Origin: CG2-30-58-95 sp964618215
Lineage (GTDB): Bacteria; Chloroflexota; Anaerolineae; Anaerolineales; Villigracilaceae
Assembly: GCA_964618215.1 (NCBI GenBank)
Contig: CAZTZE010000009.1
Span: 1 to 64,000 of the forward strand
DNA: 64,000 nt
Reading direction: 5' to 3'
Shown here: positions 43,595-51,944 of the stretch, piece by piece
Position numbering within the stretch: position 1 is the first letter of the stretch
Layout: the number at the start of each line of letters is the position of its first letter
The notes under the pieces: generated by a model
Told to the model about the DNA's origin: nothing
What the model saw: the letters and a program-made list of their open reading frames with translations, nothing else
Database searches by the model: none
Program-made: the position numbers and the translations under genes

Positions 43595-45082
43595 ATGGAA
43601 TTCTTGACCAATCCCTTGAATCTCGTCACCCTCTTCCCCCTCGTCGGTGTGCTGTTGTTGCTCTTCATGCCCTCCGGGAAGAAGAATCTGCTGCGCTGGA
43701 CGGCGCTTGCCGCCTCGCTCGTCACCTTTGGCCTGTCCATCTGGATGCTGACCATGTTCAACAAGTCCAACCCCGACCTGCAACTGGGCCTCAACCTGCC
43801 CTGGATCCAGGTCGCGGGCTGGAACATTCACTACGCCATGGGTGTGGACGGCCTGTCCATCCTGCTCGTCCTGCTGACCACCTTCCTGACCCCCATCTCC
43901 ATCCTCTCCACCTGGACGGCGGTGGAGGAGCGCGTCAAAGACTTCATGGTCTTCTTCCTGTTGCTCGAAGTGGGCATGTTGGGCGTTTTCATGGCGCAGG
44001 ATCTGTTCCTGTTCTACATATTTTGGGAATTCACCCTCGTCCCGATGTATTTCCTGATCGGCGTCTGGGGCGGGCCGCGCCGCATCTATGCCGCGATCAA
44101 GTTCTTCCTGTACACTATGGCCGGTTCGATTTTGATGCTCTTGGCCATCCTGTGGCTGGGGATTTACCAGGAGACGTTCAGCGTACCGGAACTGATCGCC
44201 AAGGGCGGCATCCCGGCGGACACCCAACTCTGGCTCTTCCTGGCCTTCGCCGCCGCGTTTGCCATCAAGGTGCCGATGTGGCCGCTGCACTCCTGGCTGC
44301 CGGATGCGCACGTCGAGGCCCCCACGGCCGGTTCGGTCATCCTGGCCGGTGTCCTGCTAAAGATGGGCACTTATGGCTTCCTGCGTTTCAACCTGCCGAT
44401 GTTCCCGCAGGCGGCAGTGCAGGCCGCCCCGTGGATGGCGCTGCTGGCCGTCATTGGTATCCTCTACGGCGCGGCGGTCTCGTATGCGCAGAAGGATGTC
44501 AAGAAACTGGTCGCCTACTCCTCGGTCAGCCACCTGGGTTTTGTCATGCTCGGCCTGTTTGCCCTCAATCCGCTGGGCATTCAGGGCGGCATCTTGCAGA
44601 TGATCAACCACGGTCTGAGCACCGGGGCGTTGTTCCTTTTGGTCGGCATGATCTACGAACGCCGCCACACGCGTGAGGTGGAAGCCTTCGGTGGCCTGTG
44701 GAAGGTGATGCCCGTCTACGGCGCGTTGACCCTTATCGTCGCCCTGTCTTCGATGGGACTGCCCGGCCTGAACGGGTTCGTCGGCGAATTCGTCATCCTG
44801 CTTGGCGCGTTCGGCTCGACGGCCATCGGGACGCCCTGGTACGCCGGCCTGGCCGCGTTGGGCGTCATCATGGCCGCGATTTACATCCTGTACATGTTCC
44901 AGAAGATGTTCCTTGGCCCGCTGGATAAAGAAGAAAACAAGAAACTCAAGGACCTCAACTGGCGCGAGATCGCCACCCTCGTCCCGATATTGATCTTCAT
45001 CTTCTGGATTGGCCTCTACCCCAAGCCATTTTTTGAGCTGATGGCTCCCGCGGTGGAGAAACTGCTGGTAGCGTTGCACTAA
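43595..45082 (+). CDS. nuoM: NADH-quinone oxidoreductase subunit M
   Basis: Antiporter-like proton-pumping subunit. 495 residues with about 14 hydrophobic segments. Conserved: GVDGLSILLVLLTTFL, FYIFWEFTLVPMYFLIG with the key Glu, HSWLPDAHVEAPTAGSVILAGVLLKMGTYG (quoted in part HVEAPTAGSVILAGVLLK), and KKLVAYSSVSHLGFV. Lysine and glutamate positions needed for proton transfer are present. Confidence 0.96.
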   Translation: MEFLTNPLNLVTLFPLVGVLLLLFMPSGKKNLLRWTALAASLVTFGLSIWMLTMFNKSNPDLQLGLNLPWIQVAGWNIHYAMGVDGLSILLVLLTTFLTPISILSTWTAVEERVKDFMVFFLLLEVGMLGVFMAQDLFLFYIFWEFTLVPMYFLIGVWGGPRRIYAAIKFFLYTMAGSILMLLAILWLGIYQETFSVPELIAKGGIPADTQLWLFLAFAAAFAIKVPMWPLHSWLPDAHVEAPTAGSVILAGVLLKMGTYGFLRFNLPMFPQAAVQAAPWMALLAVIGILYGAAVSYAQKDVKKLVAYSSVSHLGFVMLGLFALNPLGIQGGILQMINHGLSTGALFLLVGMIYERRHTREVEAFGGLWKVMPVYGALTLIVALSSMGLPGLNGFVGEFVILLGAFGSTAIGTPWYAGLAALGVIMAAIYILYMFQKMFLGPLDKEENKKLKDLNWREIATLVPILIFIFWIGLYPKPFFELMAPAVEKLLVALH

Positions 45083-45245
45083 CGAGTGTCGTTGCGAGGA
45101 GGGCTTTTTTCCCTGCACCGAACGCAGGACGGTGTGCCCGACGACGTGTGCCACGAAGTGGTAAGCAACCCCCTCCCCGTCTTGGAGATTGCTTCGCCGC
45201 CAACCCGCAGGGTGCTTCGCGAAGACCGGCGACTTGCAATGACTC
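45083..45245. repeat. Dispersed composite repeat between nuoM and nuoN
   Basis: TCGTTGCGAGGAGGGC at the left end and GGAGATTGCTTCG plus CTTGCAATGACTC at the right form a long imperfect dyad. Inside are GTGTGCCACGAAGTGG and GGGTGCTTCGCGAAG, which also occur near 20985 and 38045. It is gene-free and appears to be nested repeats. Confidence 0.8.
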
Positions 45246-45258
45246 ATAGGAAGAGATT

Positions 45259-46719
45259 ATGACGCAATCCGATTTATATGCTTTACTCCCGCTCATCGTC
45301 CTGACCGGCTGGGCCTGTATCCTCCTGTTGGTGGATTTGTTCATCCCCAAAAATCGCAAGGGCTGGACGGCGCTGCTGGCCGCCGTCGGCCTGGCCCTCT
45401 CGATGGGACTGACCCTCGCCCAATCCGGCAGCGAACTCTCCGCCTTCGGCGGGATGATTACACTGGACGGCTTCTCGACCTTCCTCAACGTGCTGTTCCT
45501 GGCAACCGGTCTGCTTGGCATCGCCATCGCCTACGGTTACCTCAAGCGCATGGGCCTCGAACGCGGCGAGTATTATGTCCTGATGCTTTTCAGCATCTCC
45601 GGTATGATGCTGATGGCGCAGGCCGCCGACCTGATTGTCATCTTCCTGGCGCTGGAACTGCTCTCCATCCCGCTCTACGTGCTGGCCGCCTTCGCCCGCC
45701 CGCGCGCCGACTCGGAGGAGGCCGGTCTCAAATACTTCCTGCTCGGCGCATTCGCCACCGGTTTCGTCGTCTACGGCATCGCCCTGGTCTTCGGCGCGAC
45801 GGCTAATACTTCACTGGCTGGCATCGTCTCTGTGGTTAACCTGTCAGCTTCCTTCGTGGATCTTTACAACCCGACCCTCATGCTGATCGGCGCGGCGCTA
45901 ATCCTGGTCGGTTTCAGTTTCAAGGTCGCCGCGGTGCCCTTCCACATGTGGACGCCGGATGTCTACCAGGGCGCGCCGACCCCGGTGACCGGTTTCATGG
46001 CCGTCGGCGCGAAAGCCGCTGGATTTGCCGCCCTGCTGCGCGTCTTCGTCACCGCCTTCCCGTCCCTCGACGTGGACCTGGTCCCGGTGCTGTGGGCGTT
46101 GGCCGCGCTGACCATGCTCATCGGCAACCTGGTCGCCATCTCGCAGACCAACATCAAGCGTATGCTGGCTTATTCCAGCATCGCCCACGCCGGATACATC
46201 CTGATGGCCTTCGTCCCGTACGGCCAGCCGCAGGTCATGCCGGACGCGGTCGCTTCGGCGCTCTTCTATCTGGTCGCCTACGCCCTGACCTCCTTCGGTG
46301 CCTGGTCGGTGGTCATTGCGCTGGAAAAACCTGATGCCCAAGGATTGGAGATCAGCGATTATGCTGGTCTCGGGCGGCGCAAACCGGCCCTGGCCGCGGC
46401 GATGACGATTTTCATGCTCTCGCTGACCGGAATGCCGCCCACGCTGGGGCTGGTGGGCAAGTTCTACCTGTTCCGCACGGTCATCGAGGGCGGCTTCATC
46501 GGCCTGGCGGTCATCGGCGTGCTGACCTCGCTCATTTCGGCATACTACTACCTGCGCGTGGTGGTGACCATGTACATGCGCGAGGGCGAAGCCCAGATCG
46601 AGAGCGAACCCTGGCTGAATTTGACCACGCTGGCCGCGGCCGTCGCCACGGTGGCGCTGAGTTTCCTGCCTGCCGCGTTGTTCGCGCTGGCCAGCGGGGC
46701 AATGCTGAAATTGTTCTGA
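45259..46719 (+). CDS. nuoN: NADH-quinone oxidoreductase subunit N
   Basis: Third antiporter-like proton-pumping subunit, 486 residues. Conserved: LIVIFLALELLSIPLYVLAAF with the key Glu, KVAAVPFHMWTPDVYQGAPTPVTGFMAVGAKAAGF (quoted in part FHMWTPDVYQGAPTPVTGFM), and KRMLAYSSIAHAGYIL. AGGAAGAG precedes the ATG. Last nuo gene; the lipoprotein gene follows after 15 bases. A stretch of it (46500-46550) has a degraded copy at 48754-48800. Confidence 0.96.
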   Translation: MTQSDLYALLPLIVLTGWACILLLVDLFIPKNRKGWTALLAAVGLALSMGLTLAQSGSELSAFGGMITLDGFSTFLNVLFLATGLLGIAIAYGYLKRMGLERGEYYVLMLFSISGMMLMAQAADLIVIFLALELLSIPLYVLAAFARPRADSEEAGLKYFLLGAFATGFVVYGIALVFGATANTSLAGIVSVVNLSASFVDLYNPTLMLIGAALILVGFSFKVAAVPFHMWTPDVYQGAPTPVTGFMAVGAKAAGFAALLRVFVTAFPSLDVDLVPVLWALAALTMLIGNLVAISQTNIKRMLAYSSIAHAGYILMAFVPYGQPQVMPDAVASALFYLVAYALTSFGAWSVVIALEKPDAQGLEISDYAGLGRRKPALAAAMTIFMLSLTGMPPTLGLVGKFYLFRTVIEGGFIGLAVIGVLTSLISAYYYLRVVVTMYMREGEAQIESEPWLNLTTLAAAVATVALSFLPAALFALASGAMLKLF

Positions 46720-46734
46720 CAAAGGAGATATCTT

Positions 46735-48741
46735 ATGGACAGTTCGATCAAAACCATACTTTCCGGAGTTGTCTTCCTGGTCTTCGCCCTCGCAGCCTGT
46801 GCATCCCCGTCTACTTCAACAGGGATTGCACCGCCCCAGTCCCCTTCTGCCACCTTGCCGCTCTCCACAGACACCCCGCTACCGTCACCCACCCCCACCG
46901 CCACCCCCACCCCGCTTTTTCAACTCGAAGGCCCGCTCAACGCATCCAATATCGCCAACCTCCAACAGGTTGCACGATTAGGCCAGGGTGATTATGTCGC
47001 CCAGGACTGGTCACCTGACAGTCAGTTCGCGGCCCTGGGTAGCGGAGCAGGTGTTTTTGTCCTGAACGCCACGGATGGCACCCTGTTGTTCAGCGACTTC
47101 CCCGGCAACACGCTGGCGCTGGCCTTCAGCGCCGACAGCCAATTCCTGGCAATCACCACGGGGACACAGGTCATCGCATACAACCTGCCCAACGGCGAAC
47201 GGCAATTCAGCCTGGAGCTGGACTTTGTCGCCAATGATCTGGCCTATCGTCTGGGCACCTCCGAACTGGTCATCGTCGGCGCGCAGAAAGATATTTTCGG
47301 AAACAGCCTGGCCGAGGTCATCGCCCGCGCCCAGGATGGCAATCTGATCAATCAGCGCAGCGTGGATAAGCAGGTCACCAGCGCCGATTTCGAGATCGCA
47401 GAGGATGGCTCGGCGCTGTTCAACTACAGCTATACGCGCGACCAATTTGAGTTTTTCAATCTCAACGGTCAGCGCATCGGCAGCCTGCCACAGGACTCGC
47501 CCAGCAGCATGGCTGAGGCCTTCAACGCCGGCTTCTTCGCCATCTGCAACTATGATGCCAATTACAAAGCCGGCCCGCTGCAGGTCTATCGCACGAATGG
47601 CAGCCTCGTCGCCAGCCTAGACACCGATTTCCAGTATGTTGGTCCCATCTTCATCAGCCGCGACGGCAGCCGCCTGACTGTCGTGCTGGCTAATCCCTAT
47701 ACTATCCAGCAATACAGTCTGCCGCAGGGAGTATTGCTGTCCACCGCCAGCTTTATCGGCTATGGGAAACCCAGTCCCGACCTCAGCCGTACTTTCGATG
47801 GCAGCGTGATGCGAGATATGGCCGGCGGCGTGGAGCTTGGCGAGGCGATCCAGCTCAGCCAGAATGTGGGCGAGGCCATCGCCCTCAGCCCAGACCACAC
47901 CCTGCTTGTCGTTGGATACCAGGGATATGACCCGCAGGGTAATATGCAGGACCTGTGGGGCGAGGTGATTGACGCGCGCAGCCTGCTTACCCTACGCAGT
48001 CTGACTTTCTTACCCGAGAAACCGAATTATCCAACGATAGACCTGTTCACCATCCTGGCAGATGGCAAGACGCTTGCCCTGCACGCGCAAAAGGACAACC
48101 AGGTGCACTTCTGGGATATCATGAACGGCGAGCAGATGGATAGTTTCACCCTCGGCATCCCGGCGGTGGTGGTCAGTGTCAGCGCGGATGGCCAGCGCAT
48201 CCTGGCCGCCGACGGAGAGGGCAATATCGAAATCTGGGAGCGCAGCACGGCCACGCTCCTGACGAAGATGAGCGGCGTGGACCAGTATATCGGCCCTTAC
48301 AGCGCCGCCTTCAGCCCAGACGGGCAGACCGCCGCCATGAGCGGCAGCGACGTGATGGTAATCTGGGATCTTTCCAGCAACAGATCCACGAGAAAGGAAA
48401 GCAACGGTCCCATGGCCATCAGCCCGGATGGGAGCCGGCTGGCGCTGCGCCTGGGCAATGACTCGCGCTTCGCCTTGTACGATCTGCCGACGCGCAATCT
48501 CGCCGCTGAATGGGATTATCATGGTATTGTGGACGACCTGGCATTCAGCCTGGATGGGGATGTGTTGATCCTGAACGATGTCGGTCACATGGCGTTTCTG
48601 GGACCGCTCGACGGCCAGGCATTGTTCACCTTGCCTTACGACGCGCTGCGATTTACCCTGTCTGCGGATGGATTCCTGCTTGCCACCACCAGCTACGACG
48701 GCACGGTGCGCCTGTGGGGCCTGCCAACGTCCGCGCCATGA
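46735..48741 (+). CDS. Beta-propeller (WD40-like) lipoprotein
   Basis: A 668-residue exported protein. Lipobox LAAC with Cys22 follows an N-terminal hydrophobic segment, then a Ser/Thr/Pro linker (SPTPTATPTP, about 50-60). The rest is a propeller-like series of repeats with WSPDSQFAALGSG, FSADSQFLAITTG, FSPDGQTAAMSG and LSADGFLLATTSYDGTVRLWG. No catalytic motif is visible. It may be a surface scaffold. GGAG precedes the ATG. It is 15 bases after nuoN, so it could be transcribed with the operon, though a role in complex I is not implied. Confidence 0.82.
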   Translation: MDSSIKTILSGVVFLVFALAACASPSTSTGIAPPQSPSATLPLSTDTPLPSPTPTATPTPLFQLEGPLNASNIANLQQVARLGQGDYVAQDWSPDSQFAALGSGAGVFVLNATDGTLLFSDFPGNTLALAFSADSQFLAITTGTQVIAYNLPNGERQFSLELDFVANDLAYRLGTSELVIVGAQKDIFGNSLAEVIARAQDGNLINQRSVDKQVTSADFEIAEDGSALFNYSYTRDQFEFFNLNGQRIGSLPQDSPSSMAEAFNAGFFAICNYDANYKAGPLQVYRTNGSLVASLDTDFQYVGPIFISRDGSRLTVVLANPYTIQQYSLPQGVLLSTASFIGYGKPSPDLSRTFDGSVMRDMAGGVELGEAIQLSQNVGEAIALSPDHTLLVVGYQGYDPQGNMQDLWGEVIDARSLLTLRSLTFLPEKPNYPTIDLFTILADGKTLALHAQKDNQVHFWDIMNGEQMDSFTLGIPAVVVSVSADGQRILAADGEGNIEIWERSTATLLTKMSGVDQYIGPYSAAFSPDGQTAAMSGSDVMVIWDLSSNRSTRKESNGPMAISPDGSRLALRLGNDSRFALYDLPTRNLAAEWDYHGIVDDLAFSLDGDVLILNDVGHMAFLGPLDGQALFTLPYDALRFTLSADGFLLATTSYDGTVRLWGLPTSAP

Positions 48742-48753
48742 TGCGCGCTTCTT

Positions 48754-48800
48754 GGCCTGGCGGTCATCGTGCTTACCTCGCTCATTTCTGCGTGATACTA
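48754..48800 (+). pseudogene. Degraded duplicate of a nuoN segment
   Basis: GGCCTGGCGGTCATC is followed by GTGCTTACCTCGCTCATTTC, matching nuoN 46501-46545 except for a 3-base gap and point changes. Right after it the match ends. It lies just behind the lipoprotein stop. Confidence 0.7.
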
Positions 48801-49032
48801 TACTGAGCACGGTCACTTTCTGCGCTTTTTCTTCGCGTACACTTCGACACCGTTCGTGCCGCGAACAACGGCGGCACGCCGGTGCGAGACGGCAGGCTCA
48901 GTGCAGGCTTCGCGGGCTTTGCGGTTCGATTTTGACGTTTCTCCAAACGTACAAAACCGCAATTTGCGCCCGCTGGCGGTATATGATGGCCCGTGGACGT
49001 TCACGGTAGAAATCCAGATATCAAACGATCAT
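48801..49032. other. Gene-free region between the lipoprotein and thrS, with a family D repeat
   Basis: 48846-48895 is the near-exact complement of 14240-14290 inside the membrane-protein gene. GTTTCTCCAAACGTACAAAAC lies further on. No T-rich terminator or gene is apparent. Confidence 0.6.
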
Positions 49033-50844
49033 CTAAAGCTCACTCGACCGTTTTGCGATCCGCTCCTTCGCCCGCGCCGTGAACTCCGCCAGCGGAATGT
49101 TGTTCTGCTGACTGCCATCCCGCACGCGTAAGGAAACCTGCCCCGCGTTCATTTCATTTTCGCCGACGACCAGCATGTAAGGCACTTTCATCAGTTGGGC
49201 ATCGCGGATCTTGGCGTTCATCCGCTGCGCGCCCACGTCCGCGCTGGCGCGGACGCCCTGCTCGCGCAGCTGGCTGACGATCTGCTCCGCGTACTCGTTC
49301 TGGTTGTCAGTGATCGGGATGACGCGGACGTGTTCGGGCGAGAGCCAGACCGGGAAATTACCGGCGTAATGTTCGAGCAGGAAACCGATCATGCGCTCGT
49401 GGGTGCTGAGCGGGGCGCGGTGGATGCACAGCGGCGTCTCCTCGACCCCTTCTTTATTCGTAAAGACCAGGTTAAAACGCCCCGGCACGGCGAAATCCAC
49501 CTGATTCGTTGCCAGCGAGAACTCCTTGCCGATGGCGCTCCAGACCTGTCCGTCAATTTTTGGGCCATAGAAGGCGGCCTCGTTGGCAGCCTCTACGAAC
49601 GGCACGCCGCCATTTGTCATGGCGCGCCGCACCATGTCTTCCGTCTTGAGCCACAGGCGCTCGTTGTCCACATATTTTTTGCCCAGGCCTTCCTTGCCGT
49701 GCAGGGACAGGCGCATGACGAATTTACTAATGCCGAACAGGTCGAGATATTTGCGATACAGTTCGATGACTGCCATGAACTCCTGTTCAAACTGTTCCTC
49801 GGAGCAATAGATGTGGGCGTCGTTCATCTGCATCGAGCGGACACGCATCAGGCCGAAGAGCTCGCCCGATTTCTCGTAGCGGTAGCAGGTCCCGTACTCA
49901 GCCAGGCGGATGGGCAAGTCGCGGTAGGAGCGCGGTTTGGAACCGTAAATCTTGTGGTGCATCGGGCAGTTCATCGGCTTGATGTAATACTTGACGCCTT
50001 CGATTTCCATCGGCGGATACATGGACTCGGCATAGTAAGGCAGGTTACCGGAATGCAGGAACAGGTCTTCCTTGGCCAGGTGCGGGGTGCGGACCCGGAG
50101 GTAGCCGGCCTTTTCCTCTAACTCTTTCGCCAGCCGCTCCAGTTCCTCGATGATCACGCCGCCGCGCGGCAGCCAGAGCGGCAGGCCGGGACCGACTTCT
50201 TCATCGAAGACGAAGATCTCCTGTTCCCTGCCCAGTTTGCGATGGTCACGCGCTTTGGCTTCTGCGAGCATTTTCAGATATTGCTTCAATTCATCCGGCG
50301 TGCGCCAGGCGGTGCCGTAGAGACGCGTCAGCATCTTGTTGTCCTCGTCGCCGCGCCAGTAGGCCCCGGCGATGGACATCAGTTTGAAAGCCGCCGGGTT
50401 GATTTTACGCGTCGACTCGACGTGCGGGCCGCGGCACAAGTCGGTAAACGTGTCGTGCTGATAAATCGAGAGTTCCGGCTTTTCAGCCAGCGGCTCCCCG
50501 TACTCGTCGAAGGCGCCTTTTTCCAGACCCTCGATCAATTCCAATTTGTAAGACTGGTCTTTGAAAATCTGGCGGGCTTCCTCGGCGGAAATAACCTTTT
50601 TCTGGAAAGCATGGCCTCCAGCAATGATCTGGCGCATCCGTTTTTCGATCTTCTCCAAGTCTTCGAGCGCGATGGGTTGCGGCAGTTCGAAGTCGTAATA
50701 GAAACCATTTTCGACCGGCGGGCCGATGGTGTATTTGGCCTCCGGGAACATCTCGACCACCGCCTGCGCCATGACGTGCGCCGCCGAGTGGCGGATGCGG
50801 TAGAGATCAGAGTCTTCGTAACGTTGCTGTACTTCTTCTGGCAT
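49033..50844 (-). CDS. thrS: Threonyl-tRNA synthetase lacking the TGS domain
   Basis: Charges tRNA-Thr and edits Ser-tRNA-Thr. The start at 50844 has AAGGAGG seven bases upstream; longer frames are leader-derived. The protein begins directly with the editing domain (RHSAAHVMAQAVVEMFP, and CRGPHVEST with metal ligands), then the class II catalytic core with NCPMHHKIYGS, RLAEYGTCYRYEKSG and HRAPLSTHERMIGFLLEHY, and the anticodon-binding domain. 603 residues compared with about 640 for forms that keep the N-terminal TGS domain. It is controlled by the T-box at 50915-51230. Confidence 0.96.
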   Translation of the reverse strand: MPEEVQQRYEDSDLYRIRHSAAHVMAQAVVEMFPEAKYTIGPPVENGFYYDFELPQPIALEDLEKIEKRMRQIIAGGHAFQKKVISAEEARQIFKDQSYKLELIEGLEKGAFDEYGEPLAEKPELSIYQHDTFTDLCRGPHVESTRKINPAAFKLMSIAGAYWRGDEDNKMLTRLYGTAWRTPDELKQYLKMLAEAKARDHRKLGREQEIFVFDEEVGPGLPLWLPRGGVIIEELERLAKELEEKAGYLRVRTPHLAKEDLFLHSGNLPYYAESMYPPMEIEGVKYYIKPMNCPMHHKIYGSKPRSYRDLPIRLAEYGTCYRYEKSGELFGLMRVRSMQMNDAHIYCSEEQFEQEFMAVIELYRKYLDLFGISKFVMRLSLHGKEGLGKKYVDNERLWLKTEDMVRRAMTNGGVPFVEAANEAAFYGPKIDGQVWSAIGKEFSLATNQVDFAVPGRFNLVFTNKEGVEETPLCIHRAPLSTHERMIGFLLEHYAGNFPVWLSPEHVRVIPITDNQNEYAEQIVSQLREQGVRASADVGAQRMNAKIRDAQLMKVPYMLVVGENEMNAGQVSLRVRDGSQQNNIPLAEFTARAKERIAKRSSEL

Positions 50845-50854
50845 GGCTGCCTCC

Positions 50855-50914
50855 TTTTTCACCACAGAGCGCACAGAGAAATATTTTCTCGGTGGTCTCC
50901 GTGATCTCTGTGGT
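50855..50914. repeat. ACAGAG repeat between the T-box terminator and thrS
   Basis: ACCACAGAGCGCACAGAG and its inverse-like CTCCGTGATCTCTGTGGT. It lies between terminator and ribosome site. Confidence 0.75.
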
Positions 50915-51230
50915 AATAAAAATCTCTCGCCCAATTCCGGGGCGAGAGATTGCTCACGCGGTTCCACCCGATTTATGTCACAGACCCTAAAGGTCTTCAC
51001 GAAGCACCCCCGAAGGGTGCCGAGACCTTTAGGGTCTCACCCGACATATCTCTAAACCGATAACGGGGTCAACCGTTTCCCTTACTGGTCACTGAACACT
51101 GATAACTGTTCACTGATTTTCAAGGTCACGCTCGCGGGTGGTTTTCAGTGACTGTTTCTGGAAGAGACTCTCAATCACTGGCCTCTTCTCCCTGTCAGAA
51201 CGTTTGCCACGTACTCGTCCCGTTCATCGC
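50915..51230 (-). promoter_or_regulatory. T-box riboswitch controlling thrS
   Basis: The T-box core GGGTGGAACCGCG lies on the minus strand (plus 50957-50969), immediately before the terminator. A Stem I-like region with GGGACGAGTACGTGG lies around plus 51185-51230. ACC occurs in the likely specifier region and would fit Thr, but I cannot fix the loop. Uncharged tRNA-Thr should stabilise the antiterminator. Two repeats are inserted between Stem I and the core: CAGTG units (plus 51088-51116) and a hairpin with arms AGACCCTAAAGGTCT and AGACCTTTAGGGTCT (plus 50982-51037). Confidence 0.85.
50924..50948 (-). terminator. T-box terminator of thrS
   Basis: On the minus strand, arms CTCTCGCCC and GGGCGAGAG with a 7-base loop are followed by ATTTTTATT (plus 50915-50923). 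It is the regulated terminator of the leader. Confidence 0.9.
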
Positions 51231-51233
51231 GTT

Positions 51234-51272
51234 ACTTGTTTACTTGTTTACTTGTTTACTTGTTCACTTGCC
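51234..51272 (+). repeat. TTTACTTG tandem repeat between T-box and tRNA-Val
   Basis: Four to five units of eight bases (GTTTACTT). Related single units lie near 33130. Confidence 0.85.
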
Positions 51273-51275
51273 CAG

Positions 51276-51349
51276 TGGGCGGAATAGGGCTCGAACCTAC
51301 GACCTCACGGATGTCAACCGTGTGCTCTAACCAACTGAGCTACCCGCCC
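51276..51349 (-). tRNA. tRNA-Val (anticodon GAC)
   Basis: 74 bases without encoded CCA. Acceptor arms GGGCGGG and TCCGCCC, D-arm with AGCTCAGTTGGTTAGAGC, anticodon stem CACGG/CCGTG around TTGACAT, T-loop GGTTCGAGCCC region. The anticodon GAC reads GUC and GUU. Confidence 0.95.
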
Positions 51350-51399
51350 GGATAGTGAGGCATATTATACCCAGTAATTATTAAAACGACAATGCTCGC

Positions 51400-51541
51400 C
51401 TAAAGACGACTTCTAGTCGCCGGGCAGAGGAAAAAGAAGCTCCCCTTCCGGGGAACCTTGGTTCTCAAACCTTTATGCCGAGTGCGTCGAATAGGTGCTG
51501 TGCGCAGCACCTACTCGGTGCACTTGGTAAGCCTTCGGCTG
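51400..51541. repeat. Repeat cluster between tRNA-Val and the small protein gene
   Basis: Holds AAGACGACTTCTAGTCGCC (51402-51421), the hairpin CTCCCC-TTC-CGGGGA (about 51440-51455), and a full family B dyad: CGAATAGGTGCTG/CAGCACCTACTCG (51488-51517), then AAGCCTTCGGC. Apart from these I see no gene. Confidence 0.8.
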
Positions 51542-51736
51542 CTATGTCTTCTTCAGCACCGGCAGGCCATTGACTGTTTCACTAACTTTGTAGCCCTGAG
51601 GCACAGCCTCCAATACGCCCGCTTTCTTCTCCTTGGCGAAGAAGTAGAGCGTCTGGGTTTTACCTGTCTTCGTTGTGGTCGCCTTGGCGTGCAAGAAGTA
51701 GATGACGCCGCGTTTATTGGTATAACTGAATGCCAT
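51542..51736 (-). CDS. Small conserved protein of unknown function
   Basis: A 64-residue basic, beta-rich protein (MAFSYTNKRGVIYFLHAKAT...QTLYFFAKEKKAGVLEAVPQGYKV). I use ATG 51736, which has GGAGG five bases upstream; an ATG at 51748 would add four residues. I recall close relatives in Chloroflexi genomes with no assigned role. No membrane segment or signal. It faces the sortase gene across a 208-base gap with an inverted ACTTCCGAAGT-type repeat (51855-51912). Confidence 0.75.
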   Translation of the reverse strand: MAFSYTNKRGVIYFLHAKATTTKTGKTQTLYFFAKEKKAGVLEAVPQGYKVSETVNGLPVLKKT

Positions 51737-51944
51737 ATGAACCTCCATTTCAGCGCAAGCCCTGAGCTGATCTTTCGAGCACAGGTGGATGAGATAGTTC
51801 CATTATACAGCAATTGGGCAGGCTGACAATATCCATTTTGCGCCCGGATTTCGGAAGTCTTAAGAAGACTCTCCAATCTAAGCGCTTTAAGGCAGACTTC
51901 CGAAGTCTCTAAACGGCGCAGCAGGTGCGGTATAATCCCCGCCT

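Noticed and set aside
48578..49009. Plus-strand frame spanning the end of the lipoprotein gene and the following gap
   Set aside because: It overlaps a real gene in another frame, then reads a family D repeat; no recognisable protein.
51234..51272. CRISPR-like tandem repeats
   Set aside because: Units are eight bases without spacers. The same holds for 20006-20043. No cas gene is present.
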